Positions 24,185 to 33,399 of a stretch of DNA of 64,000 nucleotides are shown piece after piece. The notes under the pieces were generated by a model. The model ran no database searches. It had not been told where the DNA came from and worked only from the letters and a program-made list of their open reading frames with translations. The translations under genes were made by a program, and so were the position numbers. The DNA lies in contig CAXTIG010000039.1 in the NCBI GenBank assembly GCA_964244295.1, positions 1-64,000 of the forward strand. Reading direction: 5' to 3'. Positions within the stretch are counted from its first letter, which is position 1. Each line of letters starts with the position of its first letter. The DNA comes from JAJAZB01 sp964244295 (GTDB taxonomy: Bacteria; Bacteroidota; Bacteroidia; Cytophagales; Spirosomataceae).

Positions 24185-27100
24185 ATGCTGGATTCCATCA
24201 TTCGGTTTTCGATAAAAAACAAACTCATCGTCGGGCTGTTCACCCTGGCGCTGGTGGCCTGGGGGAGCTATTCGCTCAGCCGCCTGCCCATCGATGCCCT
24301 GCCCGACATCACCAACAATCAGGTCCAGGTCATCACGAGCAGCCCCTCGCTGTCGGCCCCCGACGTGGAACGGCTCATCACCTTTCCCGTCGAACAAACG
24401 ATGGCTAACCTGCCCGATTTGGTCGAAATGCGCTCTTTTTCGCGCTTTGGGCTGTCGGTCGTCACCATCGTTTTCGAGGACGACGTCGACGTGTACCTGG
24501 CCCGTCAGCAGGTGTTCGAGCGCCTCCAACAGGCCCGCAACCAGATTCCGCCCGGCGTGGGGTCGCCCGAACTGGCCCCCGTCACGACGGGCCTGGGCGA
24601 AATTTATCAGTACGTGCTGCGCCCCAAACCCGGCTACGAAAAGCGCTTCCCCGCCACCGAACTCCGCTCGATTCAGGATTGGATCGTGCGGCGGCAACTC
24701 CTCGGCACCGAGGGCGTGGCCGACGTGAGCAGCTTCGGAGGTTATTTGAAACAGTATGAAATCGCCCTCGACCCCCAGCGCCTGCGGGCCAGCGGCGTGA
24801 CGATGGACGACCTGTTTTCCGCCCTGGAAAAAAACAACCAGAACACCGGAGGGGCCTACATCGACCGCAAGCCTAACGCCTACTTCATCCGCAGCGAGGG
24901 CCTCATCGGCACCCTGGCCGACATCGGCAGCATCCCCGTCCGGCGCACGCCCGAAGGCCTGCCCGTGCTGGTGCGCGACGTGGCCGAGGTGCGCTTCGGC
25001 CACGCCGTGCGCTACGGGGCCATGACCCGCAACGACCAAAGCGAAGTGGTCGGGGGGATTGTGATGATGCTGAAAGGGGCCAACTCCTCGGAGGTGATTG
25101 GCAACGTGAAGACGCGCATCGAACAAGTTGAAAAGTCCTTGCCGGAGGGCGTCGAAATTCACGCTTTCCTCGACCGCACTGACCTCGTGAACCGGGCCAT
25201 CGGCACCGTCACGAAAAACCTCATCGAAGGCGCGCTCATCGTGATTTTTGTGCTCGTGCTGATGCTGGGCAATTGGCGGGCGGGACTGGTGGTGGCCTCG
25301 GTCATTCCGCTGGCCATGCTTTTCGCCATCGCGCTGATGAATCTCTTCGGCGTGTCGGGTAATTTGATGAGCCTCGGGGCCATCGACTTCGGCCTCATCG
25401 TCGACGGGGCCGTCATCATCGTCGAGGCCACGCTGCACCACCTGCAACGAAAAATGAATGAATTAACGAATGAGCGAATGAATGAATGCAATTCTGAGGG
25501 TACCCTATTCACTCATTCACTCATTCCTTCATTCACTCAATCTGAAATGGACGAGGAAGTGTACGTCTCGGCCAGCCGAATCCGTTCGTCGGCGGCGTTT
25601 GGCGAAATCATCATCCTCATCGTGTACCTGCCCATCCTGGCGCTGGTGGGCGTGGAGGGCAAAATGTTCCGCCCGATGGCGCAGACCGTCGTGTTCGCCA
25701 TCCTCGGCGCGTTCATCCTCTCGCTGACCTACGTACCCGCCATGTCGGCGCTTTTCCTGAGCAAAAATCCCGTCCGCGAAGGCACCCGCACCCTTTCCGA
25801 CCGCATCATGGCGACCTTCCACCGGGGGTACGACCCGCTCATTCGCTGGACGTTGCGGAGCAAGGGCCTCGTCGTGGGCACGTCGCTGCTGCTCTTCCTG
25901 GGGTCGGTCTGGTTGTTTTCCCGGCTCGGCGGGGAGTTTATTCCTGAATTGGACGAAGGCGATTTTGCCATCGAAACCCGCGTCATGACCGGCAGTTCGT
26001 TGTCGCAGACCATCGAGGCTTCGCTGAAAGCGGGCGCGGTGTTGAAAAGGGAATTTCCCGAAGTCAAAGAAGTTATCGGCAAAATCGGCTCCGGCGAAAT
26101 TCCCACCGACCCCATGCCCATCGAAGCCTGCGATTTGATGGTGATTCTCAAAGACCGCGCCGAGTGGACCTCGGCCAAAACCCGCCCCGAACTGGCCGAC
26201 AAAATGCAGGCGGCCCTGAGCAAAATTCCGGGCGTGGAGTACGGTTTTCAACAACCCATCCAGATGCGTTTCAACGAACTCATGACTGGCATCCGGCAGG
26301 ACGTGGCCGTGAAAATTTACGGCGAAAACCTCACCGTGCTGGCCGACTACGCCGCCCGCATCGGCAAGCTGGTGCCGGGCGTGACCGGGGCCGCCGATTT
26401 GTACGTCGAAGCGGTGTCGGGTTTGCCGCAAATCGTGGTCAACTTCGACCGCGAAGCCCTGGCCCGCCTCGGCCTGAGCATCCAGGACGCCAACCGCACC
26501 CTGCAAACGGCCTTCGCCGGAGCCACGGCGGGGCTGGTGTTTGAGGGCGAGCGCCGCTACGACCTCGTCGTGCGCCTGCAACAGGACAACCGCCAGCGCC
26601 TCGACGACGTGCAGAACCTGCTCCTCTCCACCCCCGACGGCCAGACCGTACCGCTGAACCAGGTGGCGAAGGTGTCGTTTGAAAATAGTGTCAACCAGGT
26701 GCAGCGCGAAAACGCCCAGCGCCGCATCACCGTGGCCTTCAACGTGCGGGGCCGCGATGTGGAAAGCGTGGTAAACGAACTGCGCACGAAGATTGAAACG
26801 GGGGTGCGCCTGCCCGCCGGGTACTACCTCACCTACGGCGGCCAGTTTCAGAATCTGGAAGAAGCCAAGCAGCGGCTCTCGGTGGCCGTGCCCGTGGCGC
26901 TGGGGCTGATTTTTCTGCTCTTGTTTTTCACCTTCGGCTCGATTCGGCAGAGCCTGCTCATTTTCACGGCCATTCCGCTGTCGGCCATCGGCGGCGTGCT
27001 GGCGCTCTGGCTGCGCGATATGCCCTTCAGCATTTCGGCGGGAGTCGGGTTCATCGCGCTCTTCGGCGTGTCGGTGCTCAACGGCATCGTGCTCATCGGC

Positions 27101-28639
27101 GAGTTCAACCACCTCCGGCAGGAGGGCGTCACCGCGCTCCGCGAAATCATCCTGCGCGGCACGGCCACGCGGCTCCGGCCCGTGCTGCTCACGGCCCTGG
27201 TGGCTTCGCTGGGCTTTTTGCCAATGGCCCTTTCCAACACCGCCGGGGCCGAAGTGCAGAAACCCCTGGCTACCGTAGTCATTGGTGGGCTGGTGTCTGC
27301 CACGCTGCTCACGCTGCTGGTGCTGCCCTGCCTGTACTGGTGGGAGCAAACGGGTTTTGGCCGGAAAAAGGCCCTGCGCGCTCAACCGGGCACGGTGGCT
27401 GGGTTGCTGATGCTGGGGTTGCTGGCGGTCGGTGGACCAGCCCTGGCGCAAGTTCAGCCCAGTCCATCGGGGCCGCTTTCGCTGCAAAACGCCATCGACC
27501 GGGCGCTCACGGGCAACGGTTCCGCCCGCCTCAGCGCCCTCAACACGACCCTGCAACGCACGACCCGCCGCACCGCCCGCGAGGTACCCCGCACCGACAT
27601 TTCCTGGTTGGGCGGGCAGTACAACAGCAAGCGCTTCGACAATAATTTTACGTTGGCGCAGAAGTTGCCCAATTTTAAGCTGATGAAAACCCTCGAACGC
27701 CTCGGCGACGCCAGCATCCGGGGCAGCGAGTTAGGGGCGCAGGTCACGCAAAACGACCTCCGCGCCCAGGTGAAGGCCACCTACCACCAGCTTGCCTACC
27801 TCGCCGAGCGGCAGCGCCTGCTGGCCACCCAGGACAGTCTACTCGTGGAGTTTCGCCAGGCCACGGCCCTGCGCCTGAAAACGGGCGAAGGCACGGCCCT
27901 CGAAGTGGCCACCGCCGACAACCTCCTCGGCGAACTCCGCAACCAACAAGCCCTCACCAACGCCGACCGGCGCATCGCTCTCAGCGCCCTGCAAACGCTG
28001 CTCAATACGACTGATTCACTGACGGTTACGGCTGGAACCGTGCCCCGCCGCCCGTTGCCCGTTTTCTCCGATTCGGTGCTGGCCCAAAACCCGACGCTGG
28101 CCCTGCTGCGCCAGCAAACGGAAATTACCGGGCGGCAAACTGAGGTGGAACGAGCGCGGCTGGTGCCCGATTTCACGCTGGGCTACTTCAACCAGTCGCT
28201 CATCGGGACGCAGAACGTGGACGGGCAGGACGTATTTTTTGGGGGTGGAAAACGCTTCCAGGGCGTGCAGGTGGACGTTTCGATTCCGATTTTCGCCCGC
28301 GCCCAGCGCGCCCGCATCGAAGCGGCGCAAGTGGGCCAGCAACTGGCCGAGGCCACGCTGGCTTTCAACCAGCGGAACCTGCGCGGCGAGGTAACGGCGG
28401 CGGTCGAGGAAATCCGCAAGCAGCAGTCCAGTTTGAGTTACTACGAAAACACCGGCCTGCCCACCGCCCAACTCCTGGCCGACAAAGCCCGCGTGGCCTT
28501 CCGCGCGGGAGAAATCAACTACCTCGACGTTTCGCAGGCCCTGACGCGGGCCATTCAAACCCGCAGCAATTTTCTCGACACCCTCAACCAATACAACCAG
28601 GCCGTCATCGCCCTTGAACGGGTGCTGGGGTTGCCGTAA
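24185..28639 (+). CDS. CusA/CzcA-type heavy-metal RND pump fused to a TolC-like domain
   Basis: The 1484-residue product contains a complete RND transporter (residues 1 to about 1055) with SRLPIDALPDITNNQVQV at the N-terminus, GAIDFGLIVDGAVIIVEA in helix 4, FIPELDEGDFAIETRVM in the porter domain and ALFGVSVLNGIVLIGEFN in the second half. After a hydrophobic segment (LLMLGLLAVGGPALAQ, about 1075-1090) a TolC-type outer membrane efflux domain follows to the end (SLQNAIDRAL, coiled-coil regions with AEATLAFNQRNLRGEV). The fusion joins the pump and the outer membrane channel in one chain, as seen in other Bacteroidetes. The frame is intact and the adaptor follows. Residues about 422-453 come from a palindromic repeat in a cytoplasmic loop. 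Cu, Zn, Co or Cd are likely substrates. Confidence 0.92.
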   Translation: MLDSIIRFSIKNKLIVGLFTLALVAWGSYSLSRLPIDALPDITNNQVQVITSSPSLSAPDVERLITFPVEQTMANLPDLVEMRSFSRFGLSVVTIVFEDDVDVYLARQQVFERLQQARNQIPPGVGSPELAPVTTGLGEIYQYVLRPKPGYEKRFPATELRSIQDWIVRRQLLGTEGVADVSSFGGYLKQYEIALDPQRLRASGVTMDDLFSALEKNNQNTGGAYIDRKPNAYFIRSEGLIGTLADIGSIPVRRTPEGLPVLVRDVAEVRFGHAVRYGAMTRNDQSEVVGGIVMMLKGANSSEVIGNVKTRIEQVEKSLPEGVEIHAFLDRTDLVNRAIGTVTKNLIEGALIVIFVLVLMLGNWRAGLVVASVIPLAMLFAIALMNLFGVSGNLMSLGAIDFGLIVDGAVIIVEATLHHLQRKMNELTNERMNECNSEGTLFTHSLIPSFTQSEMDEEVYVSASRIRSSAAFGEIIILIVYLPILALVGVEGKMFRPMAQTVVFAILGAFILSLTYVPAMSALFLSKNPVREGTRTLSDRIMATFHRGYDPLIRWTLRSKGLVVGTSLLLFLGSVWLFSRLGGEFIPELDEGDFAIETRVMTGSSLSQTIEASLKAGAVLKREFPEVKEVIGKIGSGEIPTDPMPIEACDLMVILKDRAEWTSAKTRPELADKMQAALSKIPGVEYGFQQPIQMRFNELMTGIRQDVAVKIYGENLTVLADYAARIGKLVPGVTGAADLYVEAVSGLPQIVVNFDREALARLGLSIQDANRTLQTAFAGATAGLVFEGERRYDLVVRLQQDNRQRLDDVQNLLLSTPDGQTVPLNQVAKVSFENSVNQVQRENAQRRITVAFNVRGRDVESVVNELRTKIETGVRLPAGYYLTYGGQFQNLEEAKQRLSVAVPVALGLIFLLLFFTFGSIRQSLLIFTAIPLSAIGGVLALWLRDMPFSISAGVGFIALFGVSVLNGIVLIGEFNHLRQEGVTALREIILRGTATRLRPVLLTALVASLGFLPMALSNTAGAEVQKPLATVVIGGLVSATLLTLLVLPCLYWWEQTGFGRKKALRAQPGTVAGLLMLGLLAVGGPALAQVQPSPSGPLSLQNAIDRALTGNGSARLSALNTTLQRTTRRTAREVPRTDISWLGGQYNSKRFDNNFTLAQKLPNFKLMKTLERLGDASIRGSELGAQVTQNDLRAQVKATYHQLAYLAERQRLLATQDSLLVEFRQATALRLKTGEGTALEVATADNLLGELRNQQALTNADRRIALSALQTLLNTTDSLTVTAGTVPRRPLPVFSDSVLAQNPTLALLRQQTEITGRQTEVERARLVPDFTLGYFNQSLIGTQNVDGQDVFFGGGKRFQGVQVDVSIPIFARAQRARIEAAQVGQQLAEATLAFNQRNLRGEVTAAVEEIRKQQSSLSYYENTGLPTAQLLADKARVAFRAGEINYLDVSQALTRAIQTRSNFLDTLNQYNQAVIALERVLGLP
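25455..25539. repeat. GAATGA-type inverted repeat read in frame inside cusA
   Basis: Arm words TGAATGAA, GAATGAGC and GAATGAATGAAT (25455-25487) are complementary to 25507-25539 with a few mismatches and a four-base difference in length, around a centre containing AGGGTACCCT. The same word set builds the intergenic element at 9192-9283. Confidence 0.85.
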
Positions 28640-28655
28640 GGTTTTTAACAAAATA

Positions 28656-28727
28656 GGTGTCACGCTGAGCGGAGTCGAAGCGCGACGGGGGTAAACGCTG
28701 CGCTTCGACTCCGCTCAGCGTGACACC
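28656..28727. repeat. Perfect 28-bp inverted repeat, GGAGTCGAAG family
   Basis: Arms 28656-28683 and 28700-28727 are exactly complementary around a 16-base loop. The arm reads GGTGTCACGCTGAGC then GGAGTCGAAGCGC, one base away from the copy at 16453-16520. It separates the pump gene from the adaptor gene. Confidence 0.9.
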
Positions 28728-28762
28728 TTTCCTTCCCACTTTTTTGAAATCATAAAGTTCTT

Positions 28763-30013
28763 ATGAAAAAAATCCTGATTTTCACCTTATTAACCCTCCT
28801 TTCCCTCACCTCCTGTCAGGAAAAAACCGGCGAAACCGCCGCATCTGCCGCCACCAAAGAGGCCCACGACCACGAAGAAGCCCCCCCGGACGTGGTCGAA
28901 CTGAACGCCGACCAAGTGCGCCTCGGCGAAGTGAAACTCGGCAGCGTGGAAGTTCGCAGCCTCGGTCAGGCGCTGACCGTGAGCGGGCGGCTGGCCGTGC
29001 CCGCCCAGAGCATCCTCAGCCTGACGGCGGTGCAGGGAGGCTTCGTACGCAGTTTGCCCTTGCTGCCCGGTCAGCGGGTGCGCAAAGGCCAGGTGCTGGC
29101 CCGCATCGAAAACGGGGACTTGATTCAGATTCAGCAGGAGTTGGCCGAAAACCAAAGCCGCCTGACCTACCTCGAAAGCGAATTTACCCGCCAGAAAGAA
29201 CTCAGCGAACAGGCCGTGAGCGCGTTGAAAGTGTTCCAGCAAACCACCGCTGACCTGGCCGTCACCAAAGCCCGCATCACCGGCCTGAGCCAGCGGCTGC
29301 GGCGCGTGGGCATCTCGCCGGAGGCGGCGCTACGGGGAGAATTTAGCGCCTTTTACGTCGTCACGGCCCCCCAGGCGGGCGTCGTGACCGACGTGCGCAG
29401 CAACCCCGGCCAGTACGTGCAACCCACCGACGTGCTGGCTACGCTCACCGGCAGCGAGGGGCTGTACGCCGAACTGGCCGTGTTTGAGCGCGATTTGCCC
29501 CAGGTGCGGGAGGGGCAGCGGGTCACGCTGCGGCTCAGCAACGAAGCCGGGCGCGAGCGCGGCGGACGGGTGTTTTCCATCAACCGCGCCATCGATACCG
29601 ACCGCACCGTGCGCGTGCTCGTCCGCCCTGACCAGCCCGACGCCCGGCTGTTGCCCAACACCTTCCTGAAAGCCAGCCTCGATTTGGGCGAAAGCAAAGT
29701 CACGGCCCTGCCCGAAGGGGCCATTGTCAGCGCCGAAGGCAAGGACTACATTTTTGTGTTGACTGAGGAGAAAGCAGAAGAACACCACCACGAGGAAGGC
29801 GAAAAGCACGAAGCGGTTGAAGAAAAAGAAGGCCCGCACGCGGCCTTCAAGCGGCTCCTCGTGCGCCGGGGCGTAACCGAAAACGGCTACTCGCAGGTGA
29901 TGCTGCCCTCCACCCTCAACCCCGCGACGACGCGGGTGGTGGTGCAAGGGGCCTACGCCCTGCTCTCGCAACTCAAAGCCGCCGGGGGCGAGGAAGAAGG
30001 GCACCATCATTGA
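28763..30013 (+). CDS. RND efflux periplasmic adaptor (CusB/HlyD type lipoprotein)
   Basis: The 416-residue product has a lipoprotein signal (LLSLTSC, Cys18), then HDHEEAPPD. The adaptor architecture is clear: a lipoyl-like half (VQGGFVRSLPLLPGQRVRKG), a coiled-coil hairpin, the second half (VVTAPQAGVVTDVRSNPGQYV) and a beta barrel. Near the C-terminus His/Glu-rich runs (EEHHHEEGEKHE and EEEGHHH) probably bind metal. It partners the CusA-TolC fusion 123 bases upstream. A palindromic repeat between the two genes may separate or process the transcript. Confidence 0.92.
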   Translation: MKKILIFTLLTLLSLTSCQEKTGETAASAATKEAHDHEEAPPDVVELNADQVRLGEVKLGSVEVRSLGQALTVSGRLAVPAQSILSLTAVQGGFVRSLPLLPGQRVRKGQVLARIENGDLIQIQQELAENQSRLTYLESEFTRQKELSEQAVSALKVFQQTTADLAVTKARITGLSQRLRRVGISPEAALRGEFSAFYVVTAPQAGVVTDVRSNPGQYVQPTDVLATLTGSEGLYAELAVFERDLPQVREGQRVTLRLSNEAGRERGGRVFSINRAIDTDRTVRVLVRPDQPDARLLPNTFLKASLDLGESKVTALPEGAIVSAEGKDYIFVLTEEKAEEHHHEEGEKHEAVEEKEGPHAAFKRLLVRRGVTENGYSQVMLPSTLNPATTRVVVQGAYALLSQLKAAGGEEEGHHH

Positions 30014-30049
30014 ATGGCTGGGTAGAATAATGTTCCATGCTCAATTTTC

Positions 30050-30098
30050 AATGTTCAACGCTCAAGTCATTGAAAGAAACCTGTTTAAGTTGAACATT
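30050..30098. repeat. Short inverted repeat AATGTTCAAC / GTTGAACATT
   Basis: A perfect 10-bp pair (30050-30059 with 30089-30098) sits in the 110 bases between the adaptor and the NicO-like gene, among the similar words AATGTTCC and GCTCAA. It may be a decayed long palindrome. Confidence 0.45.
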
Positions 30099-30124
30099 AC
30101 TTCGCTCTAAAACTCATTTCCCCC

Positions 30125-30748
30125 ATGAACGAACTCCTCGTCGGTGCTTTAGTCCTCAGCACCCTGCACGCGCTGATTCCCAGCCACTGGCTGCCTTTCG
30201 TCACCATTGGCAAAACGGAGGGCTGGAGCGAAGGCCGCACCCTCGCCGTGACGGGCCTGGCCGGGCTGGCCCACACGGTGAGCACTACGCTGCTGGGTTT
30301 GCTGGTGGGTGGGGCCGGGTTTGCGCTTTCGGAGAATTACCACGAACTGGCCGAACGGGTCATCCCCGCCGTGCTGCTCGTGCTGGGGCTGTGGTACCTG
30401 ATGCAGCACCTGCGGCATTCGCACGCCCATTCGCACGTCGACGCGGGTACGATGCGCGGGAAATCATTCACCGCCCTGCTGCTGTCGCTGTGTCTGGGGA
30501 TGTTCCTCTCGCCCTGCATGGAAATCAACGCGTATTTTCTGAGTGCCGGGGCCCTGGGCGCGGCGGCCCTGGCGATCGTGGCCTTGATTTACAACGTCGT
30601 CACGCTGGCGGGGATGCTGGTGATGGTCTGGCTCGGCAGCCGGGGCTTGCGGCGGCTGAACGCGCACTGGTTTGAGCACAACGAAAACCTGATTACCGGC
30701 CTGACGCTCATCGGCCTGGCCGTTTTCAATTCTTTTTTTGAAGCTTGA
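30125..30748 (+). CDS. NicO/RcnA-like membrane protein
   Basis: The 207-residue protein has about six hydrophobic helices. HALIPSHWLPFVTIGKTEGW near the start and GLAGLAHTVSTTLLGLLVGG match the HAxxPGH and G...HT signature of the NicO/RcnA/UreH transporters for nickel and cobalt, and a cytoplasmic loop has HLRHSHAHSH. The Gly of PGH is Ser here, so substrate may differ. It lies one base upstream of the P-type ATPase and is certainly co-transcribed. Export of a divalent metal is the best guess. Confidence 0.65.
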   Translation: MNELLVGALVLSTLHALIPSHWLPFVTIGKTEGWSEGRTLAVTGLAGLAHTVSTTLLGLLVGGAGFALSENYHELAERVIPAVLLVLGLWYLMQHLRHSHAHSHVDAGTMRGKSFTALLLSLCLGMFLSPCMEINAYFLSAGALGAAALAIVALIYNVVTLAGMLVMVWLGSRGLRRLNAHWFEHNENLITGLTLIGLAVFNSFFEA

Positions 30749-30749
30749 C

Positions 30750-32699
30750 ATGGCAAAAAACCCACTGGACGGCCCGGCGACACCATCCGCACCGCATCGC
30801 GAAACCGACTGCTGCGACCACCCCGCGCCCGTTGCCGTCGAAGCCCAGGAAAGCATCCTGAAAAGCAACGGGGCCTTGTGGCTAAGTCTGGGGTTACTGC
30901 TGAGTTTTCTATCCCTAACCTACCTCTTCGACGTGGGTGTTCCCAAGCCCGTCGAACTCGGCTGGATGGCCGTGGCGTACCTGCTGGCGGGGTACAAAAC
31001 CATCTACACCGCCGGACGGAAGGTGCTGCTGCGGAATTTCTTCAACGAATTCACGCTCATGACCGTCGCCACGCTCGGCGCGTTCTACATCGGCGAATAC
31101 GCCGAAGGCGTGGCCGTAATGCTGTTTTACGGCATCGGCGAGGTGTTTCAGGACCTGGCCGTCAACCGCTCGAAGCGTTCGATTAAAGCCCTGCTCGACG
31201 TGCGGCCCGACACCGTGAACGTGGTACGCGGTGAAAAAACCGCCTCCGTCGCCCCGGCCAGCGTGGCGGTGGGCGAAACCATCCGCGTCCGCCCCGGCGA
31301 AAAAGTGGCCCTCGACGGAGATATGGTTTCCGACCGCGCCGCCTTCAACACCGCCGCCCTGACGGGCGAGAGCCAGCCCGACACCAAGCGACGCGGCGAA
31401 GCCGTGCTGGCGGGCATGATCGCCCTCGACCAGCCCGCCGACCTGCGCGTGACCGCGCTTTTCAACGATTCCAAATTGTCGCTCATCCTGGAAATGGTGC
31501 AGAGCGCCACCGCCCGCAAGGCCCCGACCCAACTGCTCATCAGCCGCCTGGCGGCGGTGTACACGCCCGCCGTGTTTGGACTGGCGTTGCTGATTACGCT
31601 GGTTCCGGCGCTGTTCGTGGACGAGTACATTTTCAACCAGTGGTTTTACCGGGGCATGGTGTTTCTGGTCATCGCCTGCCCCTGCGCCCTGACGGTTTCG
31701 ATTCCGCTCGGCTATTTCGGCGGCATCGGGCTGGCCTCGCGCCACGGAATTCTGGTCAAAGGTTCCAACTTTCTCGACGTGCTCACGAGCATCGACACGC
31801 TCGTAACGGACAAAACCGGCACGATGACGAAGGGCGTTTTCAAGGTACAAGCCGTTGAAACGGTGTTGGAAAAAGAAGAATTCATCCGCCTCGCCGCCTC
31901 ACTCGAACAGCTTTCCACGCATCCGGTGGCCAAAGCGGTGGTCGAGTATGCGGGCGGGGCTACGTTGGGGCACCCCACCGAGGTGGAAGAAATCGCCGGG
32001 CTTGGCCTGAAAGGTCGGGTGGACGGAAAATTGGTGCTTTGCGGGAATTTAACCTTACTCAAAAAAGAAGGCATCGCCTACCCGCCCGAACTGGAAACCG
32101 TGGTCGAAACCATCGCCGTGGTGGCCGTTGAAGGTCGGTACGCGGGCTACCTGACCATTGCCGACGAGGTGAAGGAAGACGCCGCCCAGGCCGTCGCCGA
32201 GTTAAAGGCGATGGGCGTGAAAACCATCCTGCTCTCCGGCGACAAAGACGCCGTGACCCAGGCTGTGGCCCGAAAACTCGGCATCCCGGAAGCCTACGGC
32301 GATTTGTTGCCCGAAGGCAAAGTTGGGAAAGTTGAAGAACTGAAGAAAAAAGGCGCTCGCCTGGCCTTCGTCGGCGACGGCGTGAACGATGCCCCCGTGG
32401 TGGCCCTGGCCGACGTGGGCATCGCGATGGGCGGGCTGGGCAGCGACGCCACCATCGAAACCGCCGACGTGGTGATTCAAAACGACCAGCCCTCGCGCCT
32501 CGTGTCGGCCATTCGCATCGGCAAAATCACGAAGTCGGTCGTCTGGCAAAACATTACCCTGGCAATGGGCGTCAAACTCCTCGTCATGGCCCTCGGCGCG
32601 GGCGGCGTGGCCACGCTCTGGGAGGCGGTGTTCGCCGACGTGGGCGTGGCCCTGCTGGCGATTCTGAACGCGTACCGGATTCAGGGGAAGACGGTTTGA
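30750..32699 (+). CDS. Heavy-metal P1B-type ATPase (Zn/Cd/Co class)
   Basis: From ATG at 30750 the product has 649 residues. Motifs in order: TGESQ (actuator), VIACPCALT with the transmembrane CPC, DKTGTMTKG (phosphorylated Asp), STHPVAKAV and GDGVNDAPVVALAD. The CPC type with this sequence context is that of ZntA-like zinc and cadmium exporters. There is no N-terminal HMA domain; only a short tail with DCCDHP. A TTG four codons upstream is a weaker start. It closes the metal block; its stop is 7 bases from the convergent LytTR gene. Confidence 0.92.
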   Translation: MAKNPLDGPATPSAPHRETDCCDHPAPVAVEAQESILKSNGALWLSLGLLLSFLSLTYLFDVGVPKPVELGWMAVAYLLAGYKTIYTAGRKVLLRNFFNEFTLMTVATLGAFYIGEYAEGVAVMLFYGIGEVFQDLAVNRSKRSIKALLDVRPDTVNVVRGEKTASVAPASVAVGETIRVRPGEKVALDGDMVSDRAAFNTAALTGESQPDTKRRGEAVLAGMIALDQPADLRVTALFNDSKLSLILEMVQSATARKAPTQLLISRLAAVYTPAVFGLALLITLVPALFVDEYIFNQWFYRGMVFLVIACPCALTVSIPLGYFGGIGLASRHGILVKGSNFLDVLTSIDTLVTDKTGTMTKGVFKVQAVETVLEKEEFIRLAASLEQLSTHPVAKAVVEYAGGATLGHPTEVEEIAGLGLKGRVDGKLVLCGNLTLLKKEGIAYPPELETVVETIAVVAVEGRYAGYLTIADEVKEDAAQAVAELKAMGVKTILLSGDKDAVTQAVARKLGIPEAYGDLLPEGKVGKVEELKKKGARLAFVGDGVNDAPVVALADVGIAMGGLGSDATIETADVVIQNDQPSRLVSAIRIGKITKSVVWQNITLAMGVKLLVMALGAGGVATLWEAVFADVGVALLAILNAYRIQGKTV

Positions 32700-32706
32700 G
32701 ACTTCG

Positions 32707-33399
32707 CTACAACTCGTCGAGGCGCTCCCGGTAGCCCCGCCCGATGGGAATCGAAATGCCCTGAACCTCGACGTAGTCGGCAGTGTACGACTCGATTTTG
32801 CTGACGGCCACGATAAACGAGCGGTGAATCCTTTTGAAGCGGTGCGGCGGCAAAACCGCCTCGATCTCATGCGTACTCATTTTTGAAACGAACACGGCTT
32901 TGGTCGTCACCAGTTTGACGTACTCCCGCTGGCTTTCAACGTACACCAGTTCCGAAAACAGCAGCTTTACCTTCTTTTTCTGCACGTTCACAAAGAGGTA
33001 GTCTTTTGCCTCCCTGCTCTCCGCAAACTTTGGCGGCGCGGGTTCCCGGGCTTTCACCTTGTTGACGGCGACCAAAAACCGTTCGAACGCAATGGGTTTC
33101 AGCAGGTAATCGGTCACGTTCAACTCGAACCCCTCCACGGCGTACTGGTGATAGGCCGTGGTGATGATCACCGCCGGGGGCTGCGTGAGGGTTTTTAAAA
33201 AGGCCATGCCTTTTAATTTGGGCAGGTGGATGTCCAAAAATAGCAGATCGACGGCCTTGTCGCGCAGGTAGTCCGTGGCCAGGAGTGCATCCCTGAAGGT
33301 GCCCTGCAACTGGAGGAAGGGCACCTGGGCAATGTAATCCGTGAGCACCTTCACGGCCAGCGGCTCGTCTTCAACGACAACACAAGTGAGTTTAGACAT
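32707..33399 (-). CDS. LytTR family response regulator
   Basis: The 230-residue protein has a receiver domain (VVVEDEPLAVKVL, phosphoacceptor Asp in LLFLDIHLPK, Lys in YLLKPIAF) and a C-terminal LytTR DNA-binding domain (FSELVYVESQREYVKL, KRIHRSFIVAVSKIES). Its start overlaps the end of the kinase gene by 8 bases. Such pairs are numerous in Bacteroidetes and the target is usually not linked; the metal block is convergent and may be unrelated. Confidence 0.92.
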   Translation of the reverse strand: MSKLTCVVVEDEPLAVKVLTDYIAQVPFLQLQGTFRDALLATDYLRDKAVDLLFLDIHLPKLKGMAFLKTLTQPPAVIITTAYHQYAVEGFELNVTDYLLKPIAFERFLVAVNKVKAREPAPPKFAESREAKDYLFVNVQKKKVKLLFSELVYVESQREYVKLVTTKAVFVSKMSTHEIEAVLPPHRFKRIHRSFIVAVSKIESYTADYVEVQGISIPIGRGYRERLDEL

